DNA of 64,000 nucleotides from Roseibium hamelinense. Lineage in GTDB: Bacteria > Pseudomonadota > Alphaproteobacteria > Rhizobiales > Stappiaceae. Positions 28,084-37,117 of this stretch are shown piece by piece. Position numbers and translations under genes: made by a program. The stretch's first letter is position 1; every line of letters begins with the position of its first letter. Under the pieces are notes generated by a model that did not search any database, was not told the DNA's origin, and saw nothing but the letters and a program-made list of their open reading frames with translations. The DNA is taken from NCBI RefSeq assembly GCF_007830545.1, contig NZ_VLLF01000006.1, forward strand, positions 62,001 through 126,000. Direction: 5' to 3'.

Positions 28084-28692
28084 TCACGTGTTCTCGTAGG
28101 AAATCTGAAACCGGCACGCCGGATGCCCCATCGCGCAGCACTCGGTTTCGATGACTTTAGCGTTCGCATCAACAAGGGCGTTGAATAACCGCTGAAACAC
28201 CATGGCGTGCCAGATGCATTGTGGGGAAGCCGCATTTTCGCCGCGGATCAGTGGATTATCCTTCAATGTAAAGGTCAGCGGGTTTTGAGATGTCACCCGA
28301 AACTCACCGGAACCTGCAAATGTCCAGGCATGTTTTGCAACCGCTTGCGCCAAAAGCCGGCTTGCCAGGAAGTCAGGAAGGGCCTTGAGAAGCCATTTTG
28401 CAGGCGCGGGAATGCGATTGGCCAGAATATAGTCGCCCGTTTGATAGCCGGCGCGTTTGAGAATGCCGATCGACGTTTTTGCATAACAATGCCGGACAGT
28501 GTTATGCGCGGTTGCTGCAACCGTTTCGGGGATCATGCTCGTCAGGTCCGGTAAAGGAACCAGACCCGCTTTCCGTTCGAAATCGCTTCTCAGCTCAGCC
28601 CCACCCTCTTTTGTGAGAACATCGAGTAGCTGCGAAACAGCATTCGGACCTATGAGGCTCTCTGTGCTGGCCGAAGCAATGGAGGGGGTCAT
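28084..28692 (-). CDS. bchJ: BchJ, V4R-domain protein of bacteriochlorophyll synthesis
   Basis: A 202-residue protein with a C-terminal V4R (vinyl reductase-like) domain; conserved cysteine and histidine residues cluster in [14 protein letters not shown] at the end. BchJ was first called 4-vinyl reductase, but later work assigns that reaction to BciA/BciB, and BchJ is better seen as an accessory, perhaps substrate-binding, protein. The start overlaps the bchE stop by 4 bp, so it is translated with bchE. Confidence 0.9.
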   Translation of the reverse strand: MTPSIASASTESLIGPNAVSQLLDVLTKEGGAELRSDFERKAGLVPLPDLTSMIPETVAATAHNTVRHCYAKTSIGILKRAGYQTGDYILANRIPAPAKWLLKALPDFLASRLLAQAVAKHAWTFAGSGEFRVTSQNPLTFTLKDNPLIRGENAASPQCIWHAMVFQRLFNALVDANAKVIETECCAMGHPACRFQISYENT

Positions 28693-30341
28693 GCATTTTC
28701 AGTCATTTGCTGCGTGCCGCCGCCGCAGGCTGTTACTTGCGCGGCGGTATTGGCGCGCATCCTTGCCCGCTCCTTACCCTGAAGCTTAATGGACTCACGC
28801 CGTTCTGCGGCCCGTGCCGCCCGGTCAGCGGCCGACTCCCAGTCTTCCAGCTGGGCCTCGGCGAGCGTGCGGGTTTCATCGAAATCGAAATGAACCTTGT
28901 TTTTTGTCTGGGGGCCCCAGTACCCCGCCTTTCCCAGGTCATAGAAGGTGCGTGCGAATCCGGCCTTCAAGAACGCCTTCAGACAGCCAAGCAGGTATCG
29001 GCGCCGGAAGCCTGTTCCCCGCCAAGGATAATGAAACAGTGCTTTTTGCATGTAAAAGCGCCGGTAGTTTTTCATTACTCCGTTAAGCAGCTCACCCCGG
29101 CTCATCGCAGCTGGCTTCATGATCGGCGTGACAAAGTTGTATTTTGAGAAATCGAAGATCTCGACCTGGTCCTTTATTTCTTGGAACAGAGGCGTAAACG
29201 GCCACGGTGTGTACATGGCCCAATTGGCAAGATCCGGCTGCCAGTCCCAGGCCATCTGGTAAGTTTCTTCCAGTGTCTGCTCGGTTTCATTATCGAGCCC
29301 GACAATAAATTGTGCTTCAACGAAAATGTCAGCTTCGCGCAGAAGCCGGATCGCTTCCTTGTTGTCAGCAACCTTGGTTTCCTTGTTGAATTGGTCAAGT
29401 TTCAACTGGGCTGCGGCTTCAGTGCCCAGGCTGACGTGAACAAGGCCCGCCTTGCGGTAAAGCGGCAAAAGGTCCTTGTCACGCATGATATCTGTCACGC
29501 GCGTATTGATGCCCCATTTGACCTTCTCGGGGAGGCTGCGGGCGATCAGCTCCTCGCAGAATTCAACAAATTTTTTGCGGTTGATGGTCGGCTCCTCGTC
29601 CGCGAGAATGAAAAAGCCGACATCGTGGTCCCGCACCAACCCCTCAATCTCATCAACAACCTTCTGTGGATCGCGAACCCGGTAGTCCCGCCAAAACTTC
29701 CACTGTGAACAGAAGGAGCAGGTAAACGGGCAACCCCGGGCCAGATTCGGGATTGCGACGCGTGTTCCCAGGGGGATGTAGGTGTATTTATCCCACTCCA
29801 GAATGCTCCAATCCGGATCGATTGCGTCGAGATCCTTAACGGTTGATGCTGCGGCGGTGGCAATGATCTTGTTGTCATCTTTGAACGCGATGCCTTTGAT
29901 TTTCGATCGGTCTTCTGGCCATCGGTTTTCGGCAACGGCTTTCATCAGGTCGATGACAATTTCCTCACCTTCGCCGCGAACGATGACATCGACCCAAGGC
30001 GCTTCGCTGAGGACCTGCTTGTACATGAAGGTCGCATGCACTCCGCCGAGCATACGTAGTGCATTTGGGGCGACTTCTTGGGCGAGTTCAAGAATGTGTT
30101 CGGCGGCATAAATAGAAGGAGTGATGGATGTAACGCCGATAACATCCGGTGCAACCGCGGAAATGCCATCGCGAATGCCTTCGTCATCGAGATGGTTAGT
30201 CATTGCATCCAAAAAATGGATGTCGTCAAAGCCTGCGTTTTTTAAGCTACCCGACAGATAGGCCACCCACGCTGGTGGCCAGTTTCCGGCGATTTCGGCT
30301 CCGCCGGAGTGATAGTTCGGGTGAATAAAAAGAATGCGCAT
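28689..30341 (-). CDS. bchE: BchE, anaerobic Mg-protoporphyrin IX monomethyl ester cyclase
   Basis: A 550-residue radical SAM enzyme with an N-terminal B12-binding domain (about residues 1-150, [16 protein letters not shown] onward). The radical SAM cluster motif CPFTCSFC (C-x3-C-x2-C) lies near residue 203. It makes ring E in the absence of O2, taking the oxygen from water, and complements AcsF at the left edge. ATG at 30341 follows GGAGG by seven bases. The promoter carries PpsR-type and FNR-type boxes. The last 60 residues are rich in Ala/Arg/Glu. Confidence 0.95.
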   Translation of the reverse strand: MRILFIHPNYHSGGAEIAGNWPPAWVAYLSGSLKNAGFDDIHFLDAMTNHLDDEGIRDGISAVAPDVIGVTSITPSIYAAEHILELAQEVAPNALRMLGGVHATFMYKQVLSEAPWVDVIVRGEGEEIVIDLMKAVAENRWPEDRSKIKGIAFKDDNKIIATAAASTVKDLDAIDPDWSILEWDKYTYIPLGTRVAIPNLARGCPFTCSFCSQWKFWRDYRVRDPQKVVDEIEGLVRDHDVGFFILADEEPTINRKKFVEFCEELIARSLPEKVKWGINTRVTDIMRDKDLLPLYRKAGLVHVSLGTEAAAQLKLDQFNKETKVADNKEAIRLLREADIFVEAQFIVGLDNETEQTLEETYQMAWDWQPDLANWAMYTPWPFTPLFQEIKDQVEIFDFSKYNFVTPIMKPAAMSRGELLNGVMKNYRRFYMQKALFHYPWRGTGFRRRYLLGCLKAFLKAGFARTFYDLGKAGYWGPQTKNKVHFDFDETRTLAEAQLEDWESAADRAARAAERRESIKLQGKERARMRANTAAQVTACGGGTQQMTENA

Positions 30342-30357
30342 GGCCAATCCTCCGATG

Positions 30358-30375
30358 TGTAAATAAAGATTGACA
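30358..30375. promoter_or_regulatory. PpsR/CrtJ-type operator upstream of bchE
   Basis: Exact TGT-N12-ACA match (TGT 30358-30360, ACA 30373-30375), only 16 bp before the bchE ATG and 20 bp from the FNR-type box. It probably overlaps the transcribed leader or core promoter, so bound repressor would block bchE-bchJ. Confidence 0.8.
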
Positions 30376-30394
30376 CATCCGGCGTCCTTTTTGA

Positions 30395-30408
30395 TTGACA
30401 TGCATCAA
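30395..30408. promoter_or_regulatory. FNR/FnrL-type box upstream of bchE
   Basis: TTGAC-ATGC-ATCAA, a match to the TTGA-N6-TCAA core used by FnrL in Rhodobacter, one base off the full TTGAT-N4-ATCAA consensus. It lies 54-67 bp upstream of the bchE start, a suitable place for activation under low oxygen. Together with the PpsR box it would give double oxygen control of the anaerobic cyclase. The remaining part of the 337-bp bchE-antiporter gap (30409-30678) contains a TGATTTAAATCA palindrome at 30542-30553 and no gene I can support. Confidence 0.72.
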
Positions 30409-30541
30409 TGTCAAGTCATGGCAACAGTCAGTGTGCGGGCAATCCTTCTCTGCTGAGCAATCATCACGCGGTGTTGAAGACTATGCAAAAACCGGACTAG
30501 CGGGCTACGCAAGATACAGATACCGTTACGTTCGTCTGGAA

Positions 30542-30553
30542 TGATTTAAATCA
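30542..30553. promoter_or_regulatory. Palindrome, possible Crp/FNR-family site
   Basis: TGATTTAAATCA is a perfect 12-bp palindrome that contains the TGAT-N4-ATCA core of Crp/FNR-family sites but lacks the outer T and A. It lies about 126 bp before the antiporter start and 200 bp before bchE. It could serve either gene or be a chance palindrome. Confidence 0.35.
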
Positions 30554-30678
30554 CAGTTTGAAGGGTTTAACGGTCCGGCCTTGTCAGCCACCCTACACAA
30601 GCCCGTCATGTCGATATGATTTGAGAATTCTGAACTGACCTGAGCAAATGCGGTCCATTGGAGAGGGGGCACTGCGTA

Positions 30679-31923
30679 ATGGCAACGGGTCTACTGATGC
30701 TGGCGACCTTCACGGTCTGCTACACATTGCTGGCGAAAACGCTTGCAACCACGGTTTTTACCGCACCAATCCTGTTTCTGGGCTTGGGGTATGTGCTTGC
30801 CATGACCGGTATGATGCCGGTTGGAGAGGCAGAGCATTTGCTCCATATCGTTGCTGAACTCGCCCTCATCATTCTTCTGTTTCTCGATGCAGCGCAAATC
30901 AACTTGAAGGCGCTTCGCCGCAAATTCACCTGGCCGCTGCGGATGCTTGTGATCGGCTTGCCGCTTTCAATCCTGTTTGGGACCATCGCGGCGATACCAT
31001 TTCTTGCAGGCCTTCCCTTGGTTGCCGCAATGCTTGTTGCGGCTATTCTTGCGCCGACGGATGCGGCACTGGGTCAGGCGGTAGTCACCAATCCGCTGGT
31101 TCCCGAGCGTGTCCGGCGCGCGTTGACGGTTGAAAGCGGATTGAATGACGGCTTGGCGCTTCCGGCAATCTTGCTATTTGCGAGCCTAACCGCCGAGATG
31201 ATGGATGCTGACGCCACAAACTGGGCACTGTTCGGAGCCAAGCAACTGATTTTCGGACCGATTGTCGGCGTCTTTCTCGGGTACGTCGGCGGCCAGCTGT
31301 TCCTGTTGGCCAAAGCACGGAACATGACTTCTGTCACTATAGAAGGCATTGGCGCAATTGCCATGGCGGGTGGAGCCTACCTCGCGGCCGGAGAAGTCGG
31401 CGGAAACGGCTTCATCGCCTCGTTTGTTGCCGGACTCTTCTTTGGAAATGTCGTTAAAGGCCAATGTCCGTTCATTTACGAGTTTACCGAGAGCGAGGGG
31501 CAAATGCTGACTTGGGGCGCTTTTTTCCTGATTGGTCTTGCATTGGTCCCTGCGGCGATCCTGCACCTCAATTGGCAGATGCTGGCAATCATTTTGGTAA
31601 GCCTTTTCGTGGTGCGTCCGCTTGCGATCTGGATCTCTCTTATCGGTTCGGATGCTGCACCGGCTACGAGACTGTTTTTTGGCTGGTTTGGGCCGCGCGG
31701 ACTAGCAACAGCACTGTTCGCATTGGTTGTCGTTGATCAGATCGATCACGAGTTGGGCGAGACCATTTTGATGCTGGCCATAAACGCTGTTTGGATCAGC
31801 TCCGTCCTGCACGGTGCGACAGCGGTGCCGGCCGCGAAATGGTTTGGCGCCTATATGGCTCGCCGCGAAGAAGCGCCAGAAGCGCAGCCGGTTCCGGACA
31901 TGCGGAAAGAGAGCTTTTTGTGA
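30679..31923 (+). CDS. Cation:proton antiporter (CPA1/NhaP-like)
   Basis: A 414-residue membrane protein with about 12 hydrophobic segments. Features typical of sodium or potassium/proton antiporters are AAILAPTDAALGQAVV (the conserved Asp region, about residue 124) and VESGLNDGLALPAILLF (second Asp region, about residue 152). ATG at 30679 was chosen over a TTG seven codons upstream. It precedes the Rieske operon by 51 bp on the same strand and may be cotranscribed. The ion carried cannot be judged. It is not a usual photosynthesis-cluster gene. Confidence 0.85.
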   Translation: MATGLLMLATFTVCYTLLAKTLATTVFTAPILFLGLGYVLAMTGMMPVGEAEHLLHIVAELALIILLFLDAAQINLKALRRKFTWPLRMLVIGLPLSILFGTIAAIPFLAGLPLVAAMLVAAILAPTDAALGQAVVTNPLVPERVRRALTVESGLNDGLALPAILLFASLTAEMMDADATNWALFGAKQLIFGPIVGVFLGYVGGQLFLLAKARNMTSVTIEGIGAIAMAGGAYLAAGEVGGNGFIASFVAGLFFGNVVKGQCPFIYEFTESEGQMLTWGAFFLIGLALVPAAILHLNWQMLAIILVSLFVVRPLAIWISLIGSDAAPATRLFFGWFGPRGLATALFALVVVDQIDHELGETILMLAINAVWISSVLHGATAVPAAKWFGAYMARREEAPEAQPVPDMRKESFL

Positions 31924-31974
31924 GACCACTTGGGTCTTGGCAGCTGCCGAGACATCTCTAGTTGAGGGGGAAAC

Positions 31975-33585
31975 ATGAACGCGAAAGAAGTGGCCAAACG
32001 CAGTACGTTGCCGGATCGTGAGCCGCAATATGCGTTGGTTGGCGATGTCGATCTGGTCGTTGTGCGTTTCGGCGAGGAGGTGTCTGTGTTCTACGGGCGC
32101 TGCCTGCACCGTGGTGCGTTGATGTCCGATGGATATGTGGACGGTGACAATCTGATTTGCGGTGTCCACTATTGGGACTACCGGATCGACAGTGGTATAT
32201 CGGAGTACAACAATTCTGAAGCCTTGCCGAAATTCAACAGCTGGCTCGAAGGCGACAGCATTTTGGTCGACGCGGACGAAATTGCTTCTTGGGCAGAGCA
32301 GAACCCGCAGCCATTTGATCGCGAAGCTTATCTCGGGCTTTATGCGGACACCAGCCATGGCACCGAAGAAGAGCCTTATAACAAGCTGATCCAGCAATAT
32401 GCCAAAGACGGGCTCAGCAAGACTGGCCATCATGGTGTTGTGGACGCCATGGGCGTCCCGCGCGTTGAGTTGCCCGATTGGGACGACATTCAGCTGCTGA
32501 CCGCTCAAATCGCCGCCTTTCCTCTACTCGATGATGAAGCTGTCGGGACGGATGTCGTCATCGGGCCAAACGCACAAAAACCGTTGCGGCTCAAGATTCC
32601 GCTTCTTGTGTCCGACATGAGCTTTGGAGCCCTGTCCGAACCTGCAAAAATCGCGCTGGCCCGCGGGGCGGAGTTGGCTGGCACCGGCATCTGTTCGGGC
32701 GAGGGGGGAATGCTACCAGAAGAGCAGGAAGCCAACTCGCGTTACTTCTATGAACTTGCCTCGGCACGTTTTGGCTTTGATTGGGAAAAACTTGGCAAGG
32801 TGCAGGCGTTTCATTTCAAAGGTGGGCAAGGTGCCAAAACCGGCACCGGCGGACATTTGCCCGGCTCCAAGGTGCAGGGTAAGATCGCTGAGGTGCGTGG
32901 GCTCAAAGAGGGCGAAGATGCGATTTCCCCGCCGCGTTTTCCCGATTGGAATGATTGCAGCCAAGTCAGAGACTTTGCAGATGAGGTTCGAAGCCGCACG
33001 GGCGGTATCCCGATTGGCTACAAGCTGTCTGCTCAGCATATCGAGAAGGATATCGATGCAGCCCTAGAGGTTGGTGTTGATTACATCATCCTTGACGGCC
33101 GGGGCGGTGGCACCGGTGCTGCGCCGATCATTTTCCGGGACAACATTTCTGTGCCGACCATTCCGGCTCTTGCCCGTGCGCGCCGGCATCTCGACAAGTT
33201 GGGCCGGTCTGATGTTTCGTTGGTCATCACCGGGGGGCTGCGAAAACCGGCTGATTTCGTGAAAGCAATGGCGCTGGGGGCCGATGCTATCGCGGTCTCC
33301 AATGCTGCAATGCAGGCAATTGGGTGTATCGCAATGCGTGCATGCCACACCAATAATTGCCCGGTCGGGATTGCGACCCAAAAGCCGCACCTTGTGAACA
33401 GATTGGTGATCGAGAAATCAGCCCGCCAACTGACCAATTTTTTTGAGGCCTCTGTTGAACTGATGCAGGTAATGGCGCGTGCTTGCGGGCACCGGCACTT
33501 GTCGGAGTTCTCGATCAACGATCTGACAACATGGAAACGCGAGATGTCGGATTTGTCCGGGGTCGCCTATGGCGGCGTTGCATAA
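31975..33585 (+). CDS. Rieske domain fused to glutamate-synthase-like FMN domain
   Basis: A 536-residue fusion. Residues about 1-85 form a Rieske 2Fe-2S domain with C43-x-H45 (RCLHRGAL) and C62-x2-H65 (ICGVHYWDY). Residues about 140-510 resemble the FMN/3Fe-4S synthase domain of GltB: SDMSFGALS, GEGGMLPEEQ, KGGQGAKTGTGGHLPG, LDGRGGGTGAAP, and the three-cysteine CIAMRACHTNNCPVG. No amidotransferase domain is present. It is preceded by a GGGGGAAAC ribosome site and is the first gene of a seven-gene cluster. I infer a soluble flavo-iron-sulfur oxidoreductase; the substrate is unknown. Confidence 0.88.
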   Translation: MNAKEVAKRSTLPDREPQYALVGDVDLVVVRFGEEVSVFYGRCLHRGALMSDGYVDGDNLICGVHYWDYRIDSGISEYNNSEALPKFNSWLEGDSILVDADEIASWAEQNPQPFDREAYLGLYADTSHGTEEEPYNKLIQQYAKDGLSKTGHHGVVDAMGVPRVELPDWDDIQLLTAQIAAFPLLDDEAVGTDVVIGPNAQKPLRLKIPLLVSDMSFGALSEPAKIALARGAELAGTGICSGEGGMLPEEQEANSRYFYELASARFGFDWEKLGKVQAFHFKGGQGAKTGTGGHLPGSKVQGKIAEVRGLKEGEDAISPPRFPDWNDCSQVRDFADEVRSRTGGIPIGYKLSAQHIEKDIDAALEVGVDYIILDGRGGGTGAAPIIFRDNISVPTIPALARARRHLDKLGRSDVSLVITGGLRKPADFVKAMALGADAIAVSNAAMQAIGCIAMRACHTNNCPVGIATQKPHLVNRLVIEKSARQLTNFFEASVELMQVMARACGHRHLSEFSINDLTTWKREMSDLSGVAYGGVA

Positions 33586-33611
33586 GCCGATTGATACGAG
33601 GGAGACAGTTT

Positions 33612-35588
33612 ATGGATGCACAAAACCTCGATTGGATTTCGGTGGGCAAAATCAGTGATCTCCCGGAAGGCCGGGTTAAAACTGTAACGGCTCGAACCAC
33701 TTCCATCTGCCTGTCGCATTTTGACGGCCAGTGGGCCGCCATGGACAATCATTGTCCTCATCAGGGCGGGCCCTTGGGCGAGGGCTCAATCGAAAGGGGA
33801 AGCGATGGAAAGTGCTGGATCAGATGTCCCTGGCATGGTTGGGATTTCGATCCGATATCCGGCACGCCTCCAGGAGGTCATGAGGACACCGGACAAAAGC
33901 TTTATCCGCTTAAAATCGAGGCAGAGGAAATCTTTATTGGGCTCGAGCCCGAGCCTGAGCGAGAGCGGACAGTCTCCGATGTTATGGCCGAGACCATGGT
34001 CAATTGGGGTGTCAAACGTGTGTTCGGTATGGTCGGGCACTCGAACCTGGGGCTCGCCGAAGCTTTGCGCAATCAAGTCAACAAGGGCGCTCTGGGGTAC
34101 GTCGGCATCCGGCATGAGGGAGCTGCCGCCTTTGCTGCCTCCGCCTATGGCAAACTAACTGGCAAGCCAGCTGCCTGCCTGACCATTGCAGGGCCTGGCG
34201 CGACAAACCTGCTGACCGGCCTCTGGGACGCGAAAGTCGACCGCGCGCCAGTTCTTGCGCTGACAGGTCAGGTGCAAACTCAGGTGTTCGGTCCGGGCGC
34301 CTTTCAGGATATCGATCTGAAGTCGGCCTTTGAGGCGGTCTCCCGGTTTTCTCAACCGGTTCTTCCTTCGTCCAACCATGCAGAGCTCATGTCGCTTGCG
34401 CTCAAGAACGCTCTTGTCGAGCGGGATGTGTCCAACCTTATTTTCCCTGATGATGTTCAAACAATACCGAGCGACGCACCAGCTCGCGGCCCCGAAGGCC
34501 GTCTCGGCCGGACAGATGTTTCGCCGGCAGCAGCAGACTTAGAAGACGCTGCGCGAATGATCAACGAGGCGAAACGGCCTGTTATCGTACTGGGCTATGG
34601 CGCCATTGAAGTCCGCGAGCAGATCATCGCATTTGCGGAAAAGATCGGCGCTCCGGTCATGACGACTTTCAAGGGCAAAGGGTTGATACCGGACACGCAT
34701 CAGAATGCTGCAGGTGTACTTGGCCGGTCCGGAACGCCGATTGCCAGCTGGTTCATGAACGAAGCCGATCTGATCATTGCTCTGGGTTCGTCCTTTTCCA
34801 ATCATACCGGTATTGCGCCTTACAAACCTATCATTCAGGTCGATTTCGAGCGCATGCAGCTTGGAAAATTCCATGCCGTAACACTGCCGGTCTGGAGTGA
34901 ACTCAGCGCATTTTGCGGCAGTCTTATGCCGAAGGTTGGCAAGGCACCGGGTGCTGATGACCAGATTGCCGAAAACGTAGAGCGGTGGCAGATCTGGCGC
35001 GATGAGAAGGAAATGCGTTTGGCAGAACATCGCGGCCAGGGCATCCATTCCGCAGCGCTCTTCAAGGCCTTGACGGATGTGTGTCCTCAAGATGCAGTCA
35101 TCCCTGTAGACGTTGGCAACAACACCTATTCCTTCGGCCGCTATTTTGAACCGCGCGGGCAGCGCATCCTGATGTCCGGCTATCTCGGGTCAATCGGCTT
35201 CGCCCTTCCTGCCGCGCTGGGGGCTTGGTGCGCGACTCAAGACTCTGATGAGTTTAAGGGCCGCAAGGTGATTTCCATTTCCGGCGATGGCGGGTTTGGC
35301 CAATACGCCATGGAATTCACAACCGCCGTGAAATACGGGATGAACATCACGCACATCCTGCTGAACAACGGCGAACTCGGTAAAATCTCGAAAGAGCAAA
35401 AGGCAGGGGAGTGGCCGGTGTGGGAGACAAGCCTCACAAATCCATCATTTTCCGCTTTTGCACGACTGTGCGGCGGCCATGGAGTGCGCGTCACAGAGGC
35501 CGACCAGCTGCATGATGCGCTCTCAGAGGCGTTTGCACACAAGGGGCCATCCCTCGTCGAGGTGATGACAGACGCGGATTTGGTGTGA
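33612..35588 (+). CDS. Rieske domain fused to thiamine-diphosphate enzyme
   Basis: A 658-residue fusion. The N-terminal Rieske domain has C48-x-H50 (NHCPHQGGPLG) and C72-x2-H75 (RCPWHGWDF). From about residue 118 the protein is a three-domain ThDP enzyme of the pyruvate-oxidase/acetolactate-synthase group: the activating Glu169 in IRHEGAAAFAASAYGKLTG, the central GATNLLTGL and GYGAIE regions, and the GDGG-to-NN ThDP motif at about 558-587. It likely decarboxylates a 2-oxo acid and hands electrons to its own 2Fe-2S centre. ATG at 33612 follows GGGAG; the frame is open upstream into the previous gene. Confidence 0.88.
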   Translation: MDAQNLDWISVGKISDLPEGRVKTVTARTTSICLSHFDGQWAAMDNHCPHQGGPLGEGSIERGSDGKCWIRCPWHGWDFDPISGTPPGGHEDTGQKLYPLKIEAEEIFIGLEPEPERERTVSDVMAETMVNWGVKRVFGMVGHSNLGLAEALRNQVNKGALGYVGIRHEGAAAFAASAYGKLTGKPAACLTIAGPGATNLLTGLWDAKVDRAPVLALTGQVQTQVFGPGAFQDIDLKSAFEAVSRFSQPVLPSSNHAELMSLALKNALVERDVSNLIFPDDVQTIPSDAPARGPEGRLGRTDVSPAAADLEDAARMINEAKRPVIVLGYGAIEVREQIIAFAEKIGAPVMTTFKGKGLIPDTHQNAAGVLGRSGTPIASWFMNEADLIIALGSSFSNHTGIAPYKPIIQVDFERMQLGKFHAVTLPVWSELSAFCGSLMPKVGKAPGADDQIAENVERWQIWRDEKEMRLAEHRGQGIHSAALFKALTDVCPQDAVIPVDVGNNTYSFGRYFEPRGQRILMSGYLGSIGFALPAALGAWCATQDSDEFKGRKVISISGDGGFGQYAMEFTTAVKYGMNITHILLNNGELGKISKEQKAGEWPVWETSLTNPSFSAFARLCGGHGVRVTEADQLHDALSEAFAHKGPSLVEVMTDADLV

Positions 35589-35661
35589 AATACTATCGGG
35601 AAGCAAGGTCTAAACGGCTTTGTTTCCCGCAACGAGATTGCGAGCACTGAGGAGGCTGCAC

Positions 35662-35889
35662 GTGGAAACGAGTGCGTTTCTGATCGATATCGGGCGTTAC
35701 TATTTGATTGTCGGCGTTGTTGTTGCCGCCTTTTTTTTAGGTATTGGAATTGACCGGATAGACCCCTCTTCCCGCGGGTCTTACGCGTTCCGTCCACTTC
35801 TCATTCCCGGCATATGTCTTCTGTGGCCATTGGTCTTGTACCGATGGTTGGCCCTAGAAAAAAAGTCAGGTGATGGAGAAGGCTCATGA
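35662..35889 (+). CDS. Small two-helix membrane protein of the Rieske operon
   Basis: A 75-residue protein that starts at GTG 35662, six bases after GGAGG. It has two predicted transmembrane helices (about residues 10-27, YYLIVGVVVAAFFLGIGI, and 43-60, PLLIPGICLLWPLVLYRWL) joined by a short IDRIDPSSRGSY loop. I recognise no named family. It overlaps the next gene by ATGA, and is probably a structural or anchoring subunit of the membrane complex encoded by the neighbours. Confidence 0.72.
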   Translation: METSAFLIDIGRYYLIVGVVVAAFFLGIGIDRIDPSSRGSYAFRPLLIPGICLLWPLVLYRWLALEKKSGDGEGS

Positions 35890-36044
35890 AGCGCGCGCAT
35901 CGTGTTGCTCATGCAAGGATCTGGACGATCCTGGCATTTGCGCTGCCCTTGGCTTTGTTCGCAGTCTTGGCTTTGCGGCAAACGGTTCCGCTTGACCGGC
36001 CACCGGTTCTCATCAGCGCCCCAGAAGGGGAGGCGGTCCAATGA
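35886..36044 (+). CDS. Small single-helix membrane protein of the Rieske operon
   Basis: A 52-codon gene whose ATG at 35886 overlaps the previous stop and whose TGA at 36042-36044 overlaps the next ATG. The product has a basic N-terminus (KRAHRVAHAR), one hydrophobic helix (about residues 12-29, IWTILAFALPLALFAVLAL) and a short tail with PPVLISAP. The double ATGA coupling strongly supports that it is real. No family recognised. Confidence 0.7.
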   Translation: MKRAHRVAHARIWTILAFALPLALFAVLALRQTVPLDRPPVLISAPEGEAVQ

Positions 36045-37117
36045 GCGTTAAATATGCGCCAGTGTTGTGGAACCGGAACAAGTATCTTTACGACGCAGTG
36101 CTTTTGGCGGGAGTAATTGGGTACATCTACCTTTATACCAGCGTCGGTCCCTTCTATCAGGATGTGACACGGCCCATAGATGGTGCTGTACTGCGAATGC
36201 GCGCGTTCGGGAGTTGCGCGTTTTTGATGCTGACGATCATTTTGTGCATCGGTCCGCTCGCTCGGCTGGACCGTCGGTTTTTGCCGCTACTGTATAACAG
36301 GCGTCATTTCGGTGTGCTGACTGCAGCCGTCGCTGCGGTTCATGCAAACTACGTTTTAGGTTGGTACTTCAACTTCAGTCCGACTGACCGGTATGTCGCT
36401 CTGCTGTCGTCAAACACAAGTTACGGTCAGGTCTTGGGTTTTCCTTTTGAAACCTTGGGGATCGCTGCACTGTTGATCCTGTTCATACTGGCGGCCACCA
36501 GTCATGACTTTTGGCTCAGCTTTCTGGGAGCGCCGCTTTGGAAGGCGCTGCACATGCTGATTTACCCGGCCTATGCGTTTGTCGTGCTCCACGTTGCGCT
36601 GGGTGCTCTTCAGGGTCCCGATGATCCGGTCTTCACAAGTGTTGTTGCTGCAAGCGTATTACTGGTGGGCGGGTTGCACTTTGCAGCTGGCCGGGCGGAG
36701 ATGGCGGCCGACAATTATCAGGCGGATGCAAGCTCAGAAGTCGAGGCTCTGGAACAAGGCGGCTGGATTGTTGTCTGTGATGTTGGCGAGATTGAAAGCA
36801 ACCGCGCCAAGGTCGTTTCGGTGCCTGGCCACGACCGGGTAGCTGTCTGGAAATACAAGGGCAAATTATCTGCACTCAGCAATGCGTGCGCTCATCAAAA
36901 TGGACCGCTTGGTGAAGGCCGGATAATTGACGGGGCCATAACTTGTCCCTGGCACGGCTATCAATATCAGCCTGAAGATGGCCGATCTCCCGCGCCATTT
37001 ACGGAAAAAATCTCAACCTACAGATTAATGCTGGTCGGAACAACGATCCTGCTGGATCCGAACCCTCAAGCGCCGGGCACTTATGTCGAGCCGGTCGTCA
37101 TTGGAGAAGCGTCATGA
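36041..37117 (+). CDS. Ferric-reductase-like heme membrane domain fused to Rieske domain
   Basis: A 358-residue protein. The first 215 residues carry about six transmembrane helices resembling the ferric reductase/MsrQ-like heme b domain, with candidate heme-ligand histidines H101 (AAVHANYVLGW), H171 (ALHMLIYPAY) and H184 (VVLHVALG). A C-terminal Rieske domain follows, with C283-x-H285 (NACAHQNGPLGEG) and C302-x2-H305 (TCPWHGYQY). It is the likely membrane electron exit of the operon, moving electrons between a soluble Rieske partner and quinone or a periplasmic acceptor; direction is unknown. It overlaps both neighbours by 4 bp. Confidence 0.85.
   Translation: MSVKYAPVLWNRNKYLYDAVLLAGVIGYIYLYTSVGPFYQDVTRPIDGAVLRMRAFGSCAFLMLTIILCIGPLARLDRRFLPLLYNRRHFGVLTAAVAAVHANYVLGWYFNFSPTDRYVALLSSNTSYGQVLGFPFETLGIAALLILFILAATSHDFWLSFLGAPLWKALHMLIYPAYAFVVLHVALGALQGPDDPVFTSVVAASVLLVGGLHFAAGRAEMAADNYQADASSEVEALEQGGWIVVCDVGEIESNRAKVVSVPGHDRVAVWKYKGKLSALSNACAHQNGPLGEGRIIDGAITCPWHGYQYQPEDGRSPAPFTEKISTYRLMLVGTTILLDPNPQAPGTYVEPVVIGEAS

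Noticed and set aside
31702..32508. A 268-codon minus-strand frame at the antiporter/Rieske junction.
   Set aside because: It spans two well-supported genes on the other strand and shows no domain.
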